Virus record (IMG/VR): IMGVR_UViG_3300036859_000609
Coordinates: 1-41,714 of that record
Strand: one strand, 5' to 3'
Length of the DNA stretch: 41,714 nucleotides
DNA from: a virus
This document shows positions 35,225 through 41,714 of this stretch, piece after piece. Under the pieces are notes generated by a model. That model was not told the DNA's origin. It saw only the letters and a list, made by a program, of their open reading frames with translations, and did no database searches. Position 1 is the stretch's first letter. Each line of letters starts with the position of its first letter. The position numbers and the translations under genes were made by a program.

Positions 35225-36595
35225 ATGGTGATGACTCCAGGTGACGCCTTCGAGCTCGCAAGGACCTACATCCCGAGCTGGCACGCAACGCACGAGTCGA
35301 TCGACCGCGTCGACCGCTGGTACCGCGGCAAGCTGGACGCGAACGACAAGCCCACGATGCCGAAAGAGACGACGCGCGAGTACAAGGAGCTGCGCGAGCG
35401 GTCGCTGACGCCGTGGCTCAAGTACGTGGTGCGTTCCCTGGCGCAGGGCCTTTACGTCGAGGGGTACCGCCGGTCGGACCAGCCTGACGACGCCGCGTCG
35501 TGGGCCGTGTGGCAGGCCAACGGGCTCGACGCGCGCCAGATCGCGATCCACCGCAGTGCCATGGCGCACGGGCTCAGCTACGTCACGGTTCTGCCGGGCG
35601 AGCCGTTCCCGAAGGTCCGCGGAGTGAGCGCGCGGCGGATGCTCGCGTTCTACCAGGACCCGGCCGACGACGAGTGGCCGATGTTCGCCCTGCGCGGCGA
35701 CGTGATCGGTGCCCGCGATGGTTCCTCGAAGTGGCGCTTTCGCCTGTACGACGAATCGGCGATCTACACGTTCGACGCGAAGGACGGGCAGGGAAGCGGT
35801 CTCGAGTTCATCACCTTCGAGGAGCACGGCGCCGGCGTGTGCCCGGTCGTCCGATTCGCGAACGAGATCGACCTCGAGGGGCGCACCGACGGCGAGGTGG
35901 AGTCGTACATCGACGTCGCTGCGCGGATCGACCAGGACGCGTTCGACCGGCTTGTCGTTCAGCGCTTCGGCGCGTGGGTGGTGCGTTACATCTCCGGCAT
36001 GGCGCAGCCGGAGACGGACGCAGAGAAGCGCGCGGAGAAGATCCGACTCCGGGTCGAGGACATGCTCGTCGCCGAGGACCCTGACACGAAGTTCGGAACG
36101 CTTCCGGCGACGCCGCTGAGTGGGTACATCGAGGCGCGCGACTCCGACATCCGCGATCTCGCGGTCATCACGCAGACGCCGCCACAGGACCTGCTCGGCC
36201 AGATGGTGAACCTGTCGGCGGAGGCCCTCGCCGCCGCCGAGGCCGGCCGGACGCGCAAGTGGCAAGAGCGTAAGCACACGTTCGGCGAGTCGCACGAGCA
36301 GGTGCTGCGGATGGCGGCGCACCTGATGGGCGACACGGCCGGCGCCGGGGACTTCAGCGCCCAGGTCGTGTGGCGCGACATGGAGTCGCGATCGCTGGCC
36401 CAGGCCGCTGACGCCTTCGGCAAGCTCGCCCAGATGCTCGACATCCCCGTCGAGGTGCTCTGGGACAAGGTGCCCGGGCTCACGCGGCAGGACGTCGAGC
36501 GCGCGAAGTCGATTCGTGAGGCCGGCGGCGGGGTCGAGAATCTCCTCAAGGAGCTCATGGCCTCCCAGCAGCCAGCGGTGGGCGCTGCGGTCTGA
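35225..36595 (+). CDS. Portal protein, SPP1 gp6-like
   Basis: A 456-residue protein with GGGAGGACGCGTCGC before the ATG. The start (DRVDRWYRGKLDANDKP, then LRERSLTPWLKYVVRSLAQGLYVEGY) and the helical stem and crown region (IRDLAVITQTPPQDLLGQMVNLSAEALAAAEAG) are typical of SPP1-type portals. A ring of portals forms the DNA channel at one head vertex. Length and order after the large terminase agree. Its stop overlaps the next ATG. Confidence 0.92.
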   Translation: MVMTPGDAFELARTYIPSWHATHESIDRVDRWYRGKLDANDKPTMPKETTREYKELRERSLTPWLKYVVRSLAQGLYVEGYRRSDQPDDAASWAVWQANGLDARQIAIHRSAMAHGLSYVTVLPGEPFPKVRGVSARRMLAFYQDPADDEWPMFALRGDVIGARDGSSKWRFRLYDESAIYTFDAKDGQGSGLEFITFEEHGAGVCPVVRFANEIDLEGRTDGEVESYIDVAARIDQDAFDRLVVQRFGAWVVRYISGMAQPETDAEKRAEKIRLRVEDMLVAEDPDTKFGTLPATPLSGYIEARDSDIRDLAVITQTPPQDLLGQMVNLSAEALAAAEAGRTRKWQERKHTFGESHEQVLRMAAHLMGDTAGAGDFSAQVVWRDMESRSLAQAADAFGKLAQMLDIPVEVLWDKVPGLTRQDVERAKSIREAGGGVENLLKELMASQQPAVGAAV

Positions 36596-37311
36596 TGGCC
36601 GTCATGGTAGAGGCTCGACGCCTGACCGAGGCACACCGCCGCGCGCAGCTGCGGATCGGCGCTACCACGATCCGGCAGATGCTCGCGGCATGGGGGCTGC
36701 TTGACCCCAAGGATCTCGATCGCACGGTCGCACGGTGGACGCGAGTCGCGATCCCGATCGTGAGCCAGCAGCGGGCGTCCTCCGCGGCGCTCGCCGGCGG
36801 CTACATGAGCGCCTTCCGTGCGCTCGAGCTTGGGCCCGGCGCCTTCCAGCCGACCCTCGCCGGCGCTTCCGATAGGGCAGCCCTGCTTACGTCCCTCACG
36901 GTCACGGGGCCCGCCACCATCAAGCTCGCCATGTCGCGAGGCGTGACGCTCGAGCGAGCGATCGGAATCGCCCAGGCGACGTCGGCCGCGGCGGCCATGC
37001 GCCACGCGCTAAACGGCGGCCGCGGCACGATCCTCGCGTCGGTGCAGGCCGACACGGCCGCGCTTGGCTGGGCGCGCGCGACCTCGGGAAACGCTTGCGC
37101 GTTCTGCGAGATGCTCGCCAGCCGCGGCCCGGTGTACGGCGAGGAGTCCGCCGACTTCCAGGCCCACGACAACTGCGCGTGCACCGCCGAGCCGGTGTAC
37201 GACCGCGAGACAGAGTGGACCCCGGGCGCGCGCGCGGCGCGCGAGCTGTGGGACCGAACCGGTTCGCTGAACGAGTTCCGACGTGCGCTCGCCGAGAGCC
37301 GCGCCGGCTAG
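36595..37311 (+). CDS. MuF-like minor head protein
   Basis: A 238-residue protein in a TGATGG overlap with the portal gene. The C-terminal part (CAFCEMLASRGPVYGEESADFQAHDNCACTAEPVY, about residues 166-200) is the typical Cys/His-containing MuF segment of minor head proteins that enter the prohead with the portal. The N-terminal helices probably bind the portal. No toxin domain follows, unlike some MuF proteins. Confidence 0.87.
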   Translation: MAVMVEARRLTEAHRRAQLRIGATTIRQMLAAWGLLDPKDLDRTVARWTRVAIPIVSQQRASSAALAGGYMSAFRALELGPGAFQPTLAGASDRAALLTSLTVTGPATIKLAMSRGVTLERAIGIAQATSAAAAMRHALNGGRGTILASVQADTAALGWARATSGNACAFCEMLASRGPVYGEESADFQAHDNCACTAEPVYDRETEWTPGARAARELWDRTGSLNEFRRALAESRAG

Positions 37312-37361
37312 ATCCCGGACCGCCGACAGGCGATCCGCAACCCGACACGGGAGGTACCACC

Positions 37362-37889
37362 ATGCCGGAGGACAAGAGGCCCGAGGAGAAGCCCGACGAG
37401 AAGCCGGACGAGAAGCCCGAGGGCGGAACGTCGACCGACACGGTCGATCACGCAGCGGAGGCGGCGAAGTGGAAGGCGCTCGCGCGCAAGCACGAGTCGA
37501 CCGCCAAGTCGAACGCCGACGCGGCGAAGAAGCTCAAGGACCTCGAGGACGCCGACAAGAGCGAGCTCGAAAAGGCGACGAGCAAGGTCACGGAGGCTGA
37601 GAGGCGTGCATCCGAGGCAGAGCTGAGGTCGCTGAAGTACGAGATCGCAGCGGAGAAGGGGCTCACGGCCGGCATGGCCAAGCGGCTCCACGGCTCCACG
37701 AGGGAGGAGCTCGAGGCTGACGCCGACGAGCTGCTCGAGTCCTGGGGCGGCAACGGGTCCGAGGGTGGCGGTGACGGGAAGAAGCCGCCGGCGAAGAAGC
37801 CGAGCGAGAAGCTGAAGACCGGTGCCGGCTCCGACGACGACGCGACCCCGGACATCGCGGAGATCGTGAAGTCGGTTCCACGCATGTGA
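37362..37889 (+). CDS. Scaffold protein
   Basis: A 175-residue, highly charged protein with GGGAGGTACCACC before the ATG. An acidic/Lys-rich start (EEKPDEKPDEKP), a long central coiled coil (KWKALARKHESTAKSNADAAKKLKDLEDADKSE) and a Lys-rich end are the hallmarks of phage scaffold proteins, which guide coat assembly and then leave. It lies directly before the coat gene. No protease motif is visible, so exit without cleavage is likely. Confidence 0.88.
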   Translation: MPEDKRPEEKPDEKPDEKPEGGTSTDTVDHAAEAAKWKALARKHESTAKSNADAAKKLKDLEDADKSELEKATSKVTEAERRASEAELRSLKYEIAAEKGLTAGMAKRLHGSTREELEADADELLESWGGNGSEGGGDGKKPPAKKPSEKLKTGAGSDDDATPDIAEIVKSVPRM

Positions 37890-37944
37890 AGACGAGCCGG
37901 ACGGCAGCCGCCGTCGGCTCACGAAGAAGAAGGAGTGAGCCGCA

Positions 37945-38910
37945 ATGGCGAACAAGTTCCTGAAGGTCGGGGTCATCGGTCAGACGATGATCCAGCTGCT
38001 GTTCCGCGAGCTCGTCGTGGCTCGCACCGTCTGGACCGACGCGGTCCGTGCGGACGAGTTCGTCGGCGCCCTGGGCGACACGGTCACGCTGCGCGTGCCG
38101 GCTCGTCGCACGGCGCGCACGCGCGCGCTCCGAGGCACCGGCGGCGCTCGCACGCTCACGCTCGACGACTCGAACGAGTACGCGGTCCCGGTGAAGATCG
38201 ACACGGACGTCTACAACGGCGCCCCGATCACAGACGAGGAGCTCGACCTGGACATCAAGGACTTCGCGGCCCAGGTGCTCCTGCCCCAGGTCCGCGCGGT
38301 CGCCGAGAAGATCGAGGACATCATCGTCGACGAGATCCAGGGTGCGGACTACAGCGAGGATCTCGACATCGACGACTCCGACCCGTACAAGACGTTCGTC
38401 GCGGCTCGGAAGATCCTCAACGACCGCAACGTCCCCAAGGCGAGCCGGTTCATGCTCGTCGGCTCCGGGATCGAAGCGCTCCTGCTGGAGTCCGACCGCT
38501 TCGTGAAGGTCGACAACCTCGGCAGCGACGCCACGGACGCCTTCCGCGAGGGGACGATCGGACGCGTCGCCGGCTTCACGGTCCTGCAGTCCAATGCCGT
38601 CGACGAGGAGGAGGCGTTCGCCTACCACCGCACGGCGTTCGTCGCCGCCGGCCGCACGCCGAGCGTCCCGCGGGGCGCAACGGCGGGCCAGTCGGTGCCG
38701 CTGTCGCGCGGTGAGGTCCAGCAGGTCGGCGCGTCCATGGGCGGGCTCTCCGCTCGCTGGATCATGGACTACGACCCGACGATCGCCACCGACCGCTCGT
38801 TCACCTCGAGCTGGATCGGCACGGCGACCGTGGAGGACCCGGACGACATCACCGACCCGGACTCCGCGACCTCGTTCCTGAGGGGTGTTCGGATCCACAT
38901 CGGTAGCTGA
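37945..38910 (+). CDS. Major capsid protein, P22-coat type
   Basis: A 321-residue protein with GAAGGAGTGAGCCGC before the ATG. The pattern (VGVIGQTMIQLLFRELVVARTVWTD, GDTVTLRVPARR, VPVKIDTDVYNGAPITDEEL, then RFMLVGSGIEALLLES and GTIGRVAGFTVLQSNAV) is that of P22-like coat proteins with the HK97 fold. No N-terminal delta domain is seen. The order scaffold then coat supports it. A very stable hairpin follows 13 bases after the stop. Confidence 0.93.
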   Translation: MANKFLKVGVIGQTMIQLLFRELVVARTVWTDAVRADEFVGALGDTVTLRVPARRTARTRALRGTGGARTLTLDDSNEYAVPVKIDTDVYNGAPITDEELDLDIKDFAAQVLLPQVRAVAEKIEDIIVDEIQGADYSEDLDIDDSDPYKTFVAARKILNDRNVPKASRFMLVGSGIEALLLESDRFVKVDNLGSDATDAFREGTIGRVAGFTVLQSNAVDEEEAFAYHRTAFVAAGRTPSVPRGATAGQSVPLSRGEVQQVGASMGGLSARWIMDYDPTIATDRSFTSSWIGTATVEDPDDITDPDSATSFLRGVRIHIGS

Positions 38911-38912
38911 GC

Positions 38913-39584
38913 ATGACGCACGTGATGGAGGGGGCTTCGGCCCCCTCCATCATCCCTTGCGTCATCCACCGGATCTGGGTGGGCTCGCCGATGCCCGATG
39001 TCTTCGTCGAGTACGGACGCGAGTGGCAGCGGCTCCACCCCCACTGGGCCTTCATCGAGTGGGGCGACCACAACCGACCCACGCTGTTCAACGAGCCCCT
39101 CTACGTGCACGCGGAGCGGTACGTTCCGCTCGCGAACGTAGGGCAGTTCCGCTCCGACATCCTGCGGCTCGAGATCCTGTGGCACCTGGGCGGCCTGTAC
39201 GTCGATACGGACTTCGAGCCGCGCAAGCCGATCGACGATCTGCTGGCCGGTGCCGAGTTGTTCGCGACCTGGGAGGTCGACGGCCGCTGGATCGCTAACG
39301 GGCTGATGGGTGCGCGGCCGCACCACTCGTTCATCCGCCGGCTGATCCAGGGCCTGCCCGACAGCGTCGGGGCGTCGCCGGGCGTCACGCCGAATCGCAC
39401 CAGCGGGCCGCAGTACCTCACGCGCATGTGGCGCGAGCTGAAGCCGGACATGCGGATCGCGCCGTCGCGCCTGTTCTATCCGTACGGCTGGAACGAGCTC
39501 CACCGCCGGGACGAGGAGTTCCCAGACGTGTACGCCGTGCATTTATGGGCCAACCAGCGTCGGAAGCGAGGGATCCCGCTGTGA
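38913..39584 (+). CDS. DXD glycosyltransferase (GT32/OCH1-like)
   Basis: A 223-residue sugar transferase. The pattern is clear: IPCVIHRIWVGSPMPD near the start, FIEWGDHN, QFRSDILRLEILWHLGGLYVDTDFEPRKPID with the metal-binding DTD at about residues 96-98, and GLMGARPHHSFIRRLI. These enzymes use nucleotide sugars. The start may be ATG 38913 or ATG 38925; both lie at or within a very stable hairpin, so translation should be held down relative to the coat gene. It lies between coat and virion genes, so a virion protein is a likely target. Confidence 0.85.
   Translation: MTHVMEGASAPSIIPCVIHRIWVGSPMPDVFVEYGREWQRLHPHWAFIEWGDHNRPTLFNEPLYVHAERYVPLANVGQFRSDILRLEILWHLGGLYVDTDFEPRKPIDDLLAGAELFATWEVDGRWIANGLMGARPHHSFIRRLIQGLPDSVGASPGVTPNRTSGPQYLTRMWRELKPDMRIAPSRLFYPYGWNELHRRDEEFPDVYAVHLWANQRRKRGIPL
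38923..38952 (+). terminator. Hairpin between coat and glycosyltransferase genes
   Basis: GATGGAGGGGGC pairs with GCCCCCTCCATC around the UUCG-type loop TTCG, and one more T-A pair extends it to 13 bp. No T tract follows, so termination may be partial. It lies inside the start of the glycosyltransferase frame and includes its second possible start codon, so it can lower both transcription and translation of the sugar module after the highly expressed coat gene. Confidence 0.78.
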
Positions 39585-40285
39585 ACGTCGACCACCTCGT
39601 CATCGGCGCCGGCGAAGTCGGCCGAGCGGTCGCGGAAGTCCTGCAGCGCGGGCCGGGTACCGTTGCGATCCGCGACGTGGTGCCGGGTGACGACGACCCA
39701 GGTCACGCTCGGATGCTGCACATCTGCTTCCCGCACGGCGACGGCTTCGAGGACCAGGTGATCGTCTACCGCGCGATCTACGTTCCCGACGTCGTCGTGA
39801 TCCACTCCACCGTGCCGGTCGGCACGACGCGGTACCTGGGCGAGGTGCACTCGCCGGTCCGTGGGATGCATCCCAACCTTGTCGAGGGGCTCCTGACCTT
39901 CGTGAAGTTCTTCGCCGGCGCCGGGGCGGAGGACGCCGCCGCGGCCTTCAAGGAGTGCGGGGTGCCGGTCGAGGTCGCGGTGCAGCCCGAGACGACCGAG
40001 GCGGGCAAGCTCTGGGAGCTCCTGCAGTACGGGCTCGCGATCGTCATCCAGAAGGAGATCTACGCCTGGTGCGAGGCCGTGGGGGCGGACCCCGAGGTCG
40101 CTTATCGCCGGTTCGCAGAGACGTACAACGAGGGCTACCGCCTCCTCGGAAACCATCGGGTCGTGCGGCCGGTCATTCGGCCGATGCCCGGCTCGATCGG
40201 TGGCCACTGCGTGGTGGCCGGCGCGCGCCTGCTTGAGCACCCGCTCGCGGACCTGCTCGCCACCCTGAACGAGGAGCACGCATGA
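39581..40285 (+). CDS. Short nucleotide-sugar dehydrogenase-like protein
   Basis: A 234-residue protein coupled by GTGA. An NAD-binding start (LVIGAGEVGRAVAEVL), VVVIHSTVPVGTT, the helix PETTEAGKLWELLQYGLAIVIQKEIYAWCE and a late MPGSIGGHCVV correspond to the N-terminal and central parts of UDP-sugar (WecC/UDP-glucose) dehydrogenases. The family is usually about 400 residues, and the C-terminal sugar-binding domain is missing. It may have lost oxidation activity or act on another substrate. It lies with the transferases in one operon. Confidence 0.75.
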   Translation: MNVDHLVIGAGEVGRAVAEVLQRGPGTVAIRDVVPGDDDPGHARMLHICFPHGDGFEDQVIVYRAIYVPDVVVIHSTVPVGTTRYLGEVHSPVRGMHPNLVEGLLTFVKFFAGAGAEDAAAAFKECGVPVEVAVQPETTEAGKLWELLQYGLAIVIQKEIYAWCEAVGADPEVAYRRFAETYNEGYRLLGNHRVVRPVIRPMPGSIGGHCVVAGARLLEHPLADLLATLNEEHA

Positions 40286-41709
40286 ACGTCGCGCTCAAGG
40301 CGCATGGACGACACGTCCGGCTCGACCTCGCGGATCCCGACGACCACATCTCGCGCCGGATCAGCAGGCGCCGCGACTTCTACGAGCGGGACCTCCTCGA
40401 GGACCTGCACGCCCGCGCGCGCGGCGGGGTTGCGATCGACGTCGGCGCGCACGTCGGCAACCACACGGTCTGGATGGCCGCGATCTGCGGGCTCGACGTG
40501 GTGGCCATCGAGCCCAACGCGGGCTCGCTCGCGCAGCTCAACCGCAACGTCGCCGTCAACGACCTGGCCGGCAAGGTCCGCGTCATCGCGGCGGCCGCCG
40601 GAAGGGCGCCGGGCTTCGCGCGCGTCGAGATCCCGAACCCTGCGAACACCGGCATGGCGCGCGCGGTTCTTGACGACGCCGGCGTTGTCGAGGTCGTCAC
40701 GATCGACGAGCTTGAGCTCGACAACGTCAGCGTCATCAAGGTCGACGTCGAGGGCTCGGAGATCGAGATCCTCGAGGGCGCGCGCCGCACGATCGAGCGC
40801 TGCCGCCCGCTGCTGTACGTCGAGGCTCAGACCGACGAGGCCCGCTCGCGCACCACGGCATTCCTCGCCGAGCTCGGGTACCGCTGCTTCGGCTGCTACG
40901 CGTTGACGCCGACCTACGGCTTCGAGCCGGCCCCCGAAGCGGTCGAGCCGGCCGCGATCCGGGTCTCGGTCGCGATCATGGCCCACCCCGCGCGCACGGC
41001 GTTCGTCGAGCAGCTCGTCGACGCGATCGACGCGCCGGTGCAGACCTGCTGGGACGAGCTGAACGATCGCTGGGACACGGGGCGGCGCGCGCTCCTCGCC
41101 TATGACCCCCTGGCAACACACCACATGGTCATCCAGGACGACGGAGTTGTCTGCCAGGATCTAGTGAAGGGTGTCACGCGCGCGCTCGAGCGCAACCCGC
41201 ACTGCCCGACTTCGCTCTACCTGGGCCGCCAGCGCCCCAACGGGCCGCACTTCAACAAGGTGATGGCGCAGGCGACTGAGGTCGGCGCCACGTGGATCAT
41301 CGGGCCGGAGCTCTGCTGGGGAGTCGCGCTGTGCTTTCCCGTCGGCCTGATCGAGCCGATGGTCGCCGCCGGTGACGCAAGCACCTCCCCGAACTACGAC
41401 AAGCGGCTGAGCGCGTATCTGCTCAAGCAGAAGATCCCGACTTGGTACACCGTGCCGTCCCTGGTGGATCACCGGCGGCAGGAGGAATCACCGAGCCTGG
41501 TCCCCGGTCGCACGGGACCGAACCGGGTCGCGCATCGCTTCGTCGGCTCGACCGAGAGTGCGCTCGCCCTCGACTGGGCGGGTGGGCGGGTGGTGTTCGA
41601 GCGTCGGCAGCGCAAACCGGTCGCGCGGACGTGCCCGACGTGCGGAGCCGTCAACTACGCGTGCGGGATGCCCGCCCTTGAGGCTGAGCCGATCGAGGTC
41701 GGCCTGTGA
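40282..41709 (+). CDS. FkbM methyltransferase fused to a transferase-like domain and zinc ribbon
   Basis: A 475-residue multidomain protein. Residues 1-210 are an FkbM-type methyltransferase (AIDVGAHVGNHT at 51-62, VVAIEPNAGS, then VIKVDVEGSEIEILEGAR). Residues 228-420 resemble a GT-A-type glycosyltransferase (SVAIMAHPARTAFVEQLVDAID, HHMVIQDDGVVCQDLV with the acidic motif QDD, GLIEPMVAAGDASTSPNYD). The C-terminus has a CPTC...C zinc-ribbon-like end. FkbM enzymes O-methylate sugars and related groups, so the fusion may add and methylate a sugar. The last 122 bases are duplicated at the left end. Confidence 0.83.
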   Translation: MNVALKAHGRHVRLDLADPDDHISRRISRRRDFYERDLLEDLHARARGGVAIDVGAHVGNHTVWMAAICGLDVVAIEPNAGSLAQLNRNVAVNDLAGKVRVIAAAAGRAPGFARVEIPNPANTGMARAVLDDAGVVEVVTIDELELDNVSVIKVDVEGSEIEILEGARRTIERCRPLLYVEAQTDEARSRTTAFLAELGYRCFGCYALTPTYGFEPAPEAVEPAAIRVSVAIMAHPARTAFVEQLVDAIDAPVQTCWDELNDRWDTGRRALLAYDPLATHHMVIQDDGVVCQDLVKGVTRALERNPHCPTSLYLGRQRPNGPHFNKVMAQATEVGATWIIGPELCWGVALCFPVGLIEPMVAAGDASTSPNYDKRLSAYLLKQKIPTWYTVPSLVDHRRQEESPSLVPGRTGPNRVAHRFVGSTESALALDWAGGRVVFERRQRKPVARTCPTCGAVNYACGMPALEAEPIEVGL

Positions 41710-41714
41710 CGGCC
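41588..41714. repeat. Terminal redundancy, right copy
   Basis: Exact copy of bases 1-127. See the left copy. It ends in the middle of codons of the next gene, so the window can be closed by joining 41587 to base 1. Confidence 0.93.

Overview
This window looks like one complete, circularly closed genome of a temperate, siphovirus-like tailed phage (unique length 41,587 bp). The first 127 bases are repeated exactly as the last 127, so the contig closes on itself. The cut falls inside the capsid/glycosylation operon. The DNA is visibly very GC-rich, GTG starts are very common, genes are coupled by GTGA/ATGA/TGATG overlaps, and some mRNAs appear leaderless. This fits a high-GC host, most likely an actinobacterium, but nothing here names the host.

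Layout, following the circle from the packaging genes: (1) 32978-38910, head genes on the + strand: small and large terminase, SPP1-type portal, MuF-like head protein, scaffold, P22-type coat. (2) 38913-41709, a sugar module directly after the coat gene: DXD glycosyltransferase, short nucleotide-sugar dehydrogenase homologue, and an FkbM methyltransferase fused to a second transferase-like domain and a zinc ribbon. (3) 119-3743, putative virion surface proteins, including one with 11 Ser/Thr-Pro repeats. (4) 3757-13828, head-tail connectors, tail terminator, tail tube, tail assembly chaperones, tape measure and tail tip/fibre proteins. (5) 13851-16701, membrane proteins (candidate holins), a metallophosphoesterase and an M23-type endolysin, closed by a strong terminator. 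(6) 16757-19789, minus strand: a membrane zinc-ribbon protein with its own promoter, and a lysogeny operon (repressor, integrase, tiny membrane protein, zinc-ribbon protein, secreted protein) with an attP-like tRNA 3' end upstream of the integrase. (7) 19902-30363, the plus-strand early operon. It starts at a leaderless HTH gene next to repeated GTTGACAAC operators and contains a ParB-like protein, a replication initiator carrying iterons inside its gene, a DnaC-like loader, RusA, an RlpA-like domain in a shifted frame, a secreted beta-helix protein and many small zinc-ribbon proteins. (8) 30383-32844, an accessory cassette: a divergent RelE/Phd-type toxin-antitoxin pair, a structured non-coding leader with promoter and terminator, a NYN nuclease and an HNH endonuclease.

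The parts fit together as a lambda-like switch at 19.8 kb that chooses between integration to the left and replication to the right. The origin probably lies in the initiator gene at 23.7-23.9 kb. The most unusual points are the sugar module beside a Ser/Thr-Pro repeat protein (possible virion self-glycosylation), a 17-bp palindrome occurring four times around the genome next to gene starts or ends, a nine-G slippery run that would add an HTH domain to an early protein, the divergent toxin-antitoxin pair with an apparently leaderless toxin mRNA, and the promoter-terminator leader before the NYN nuclease gene.
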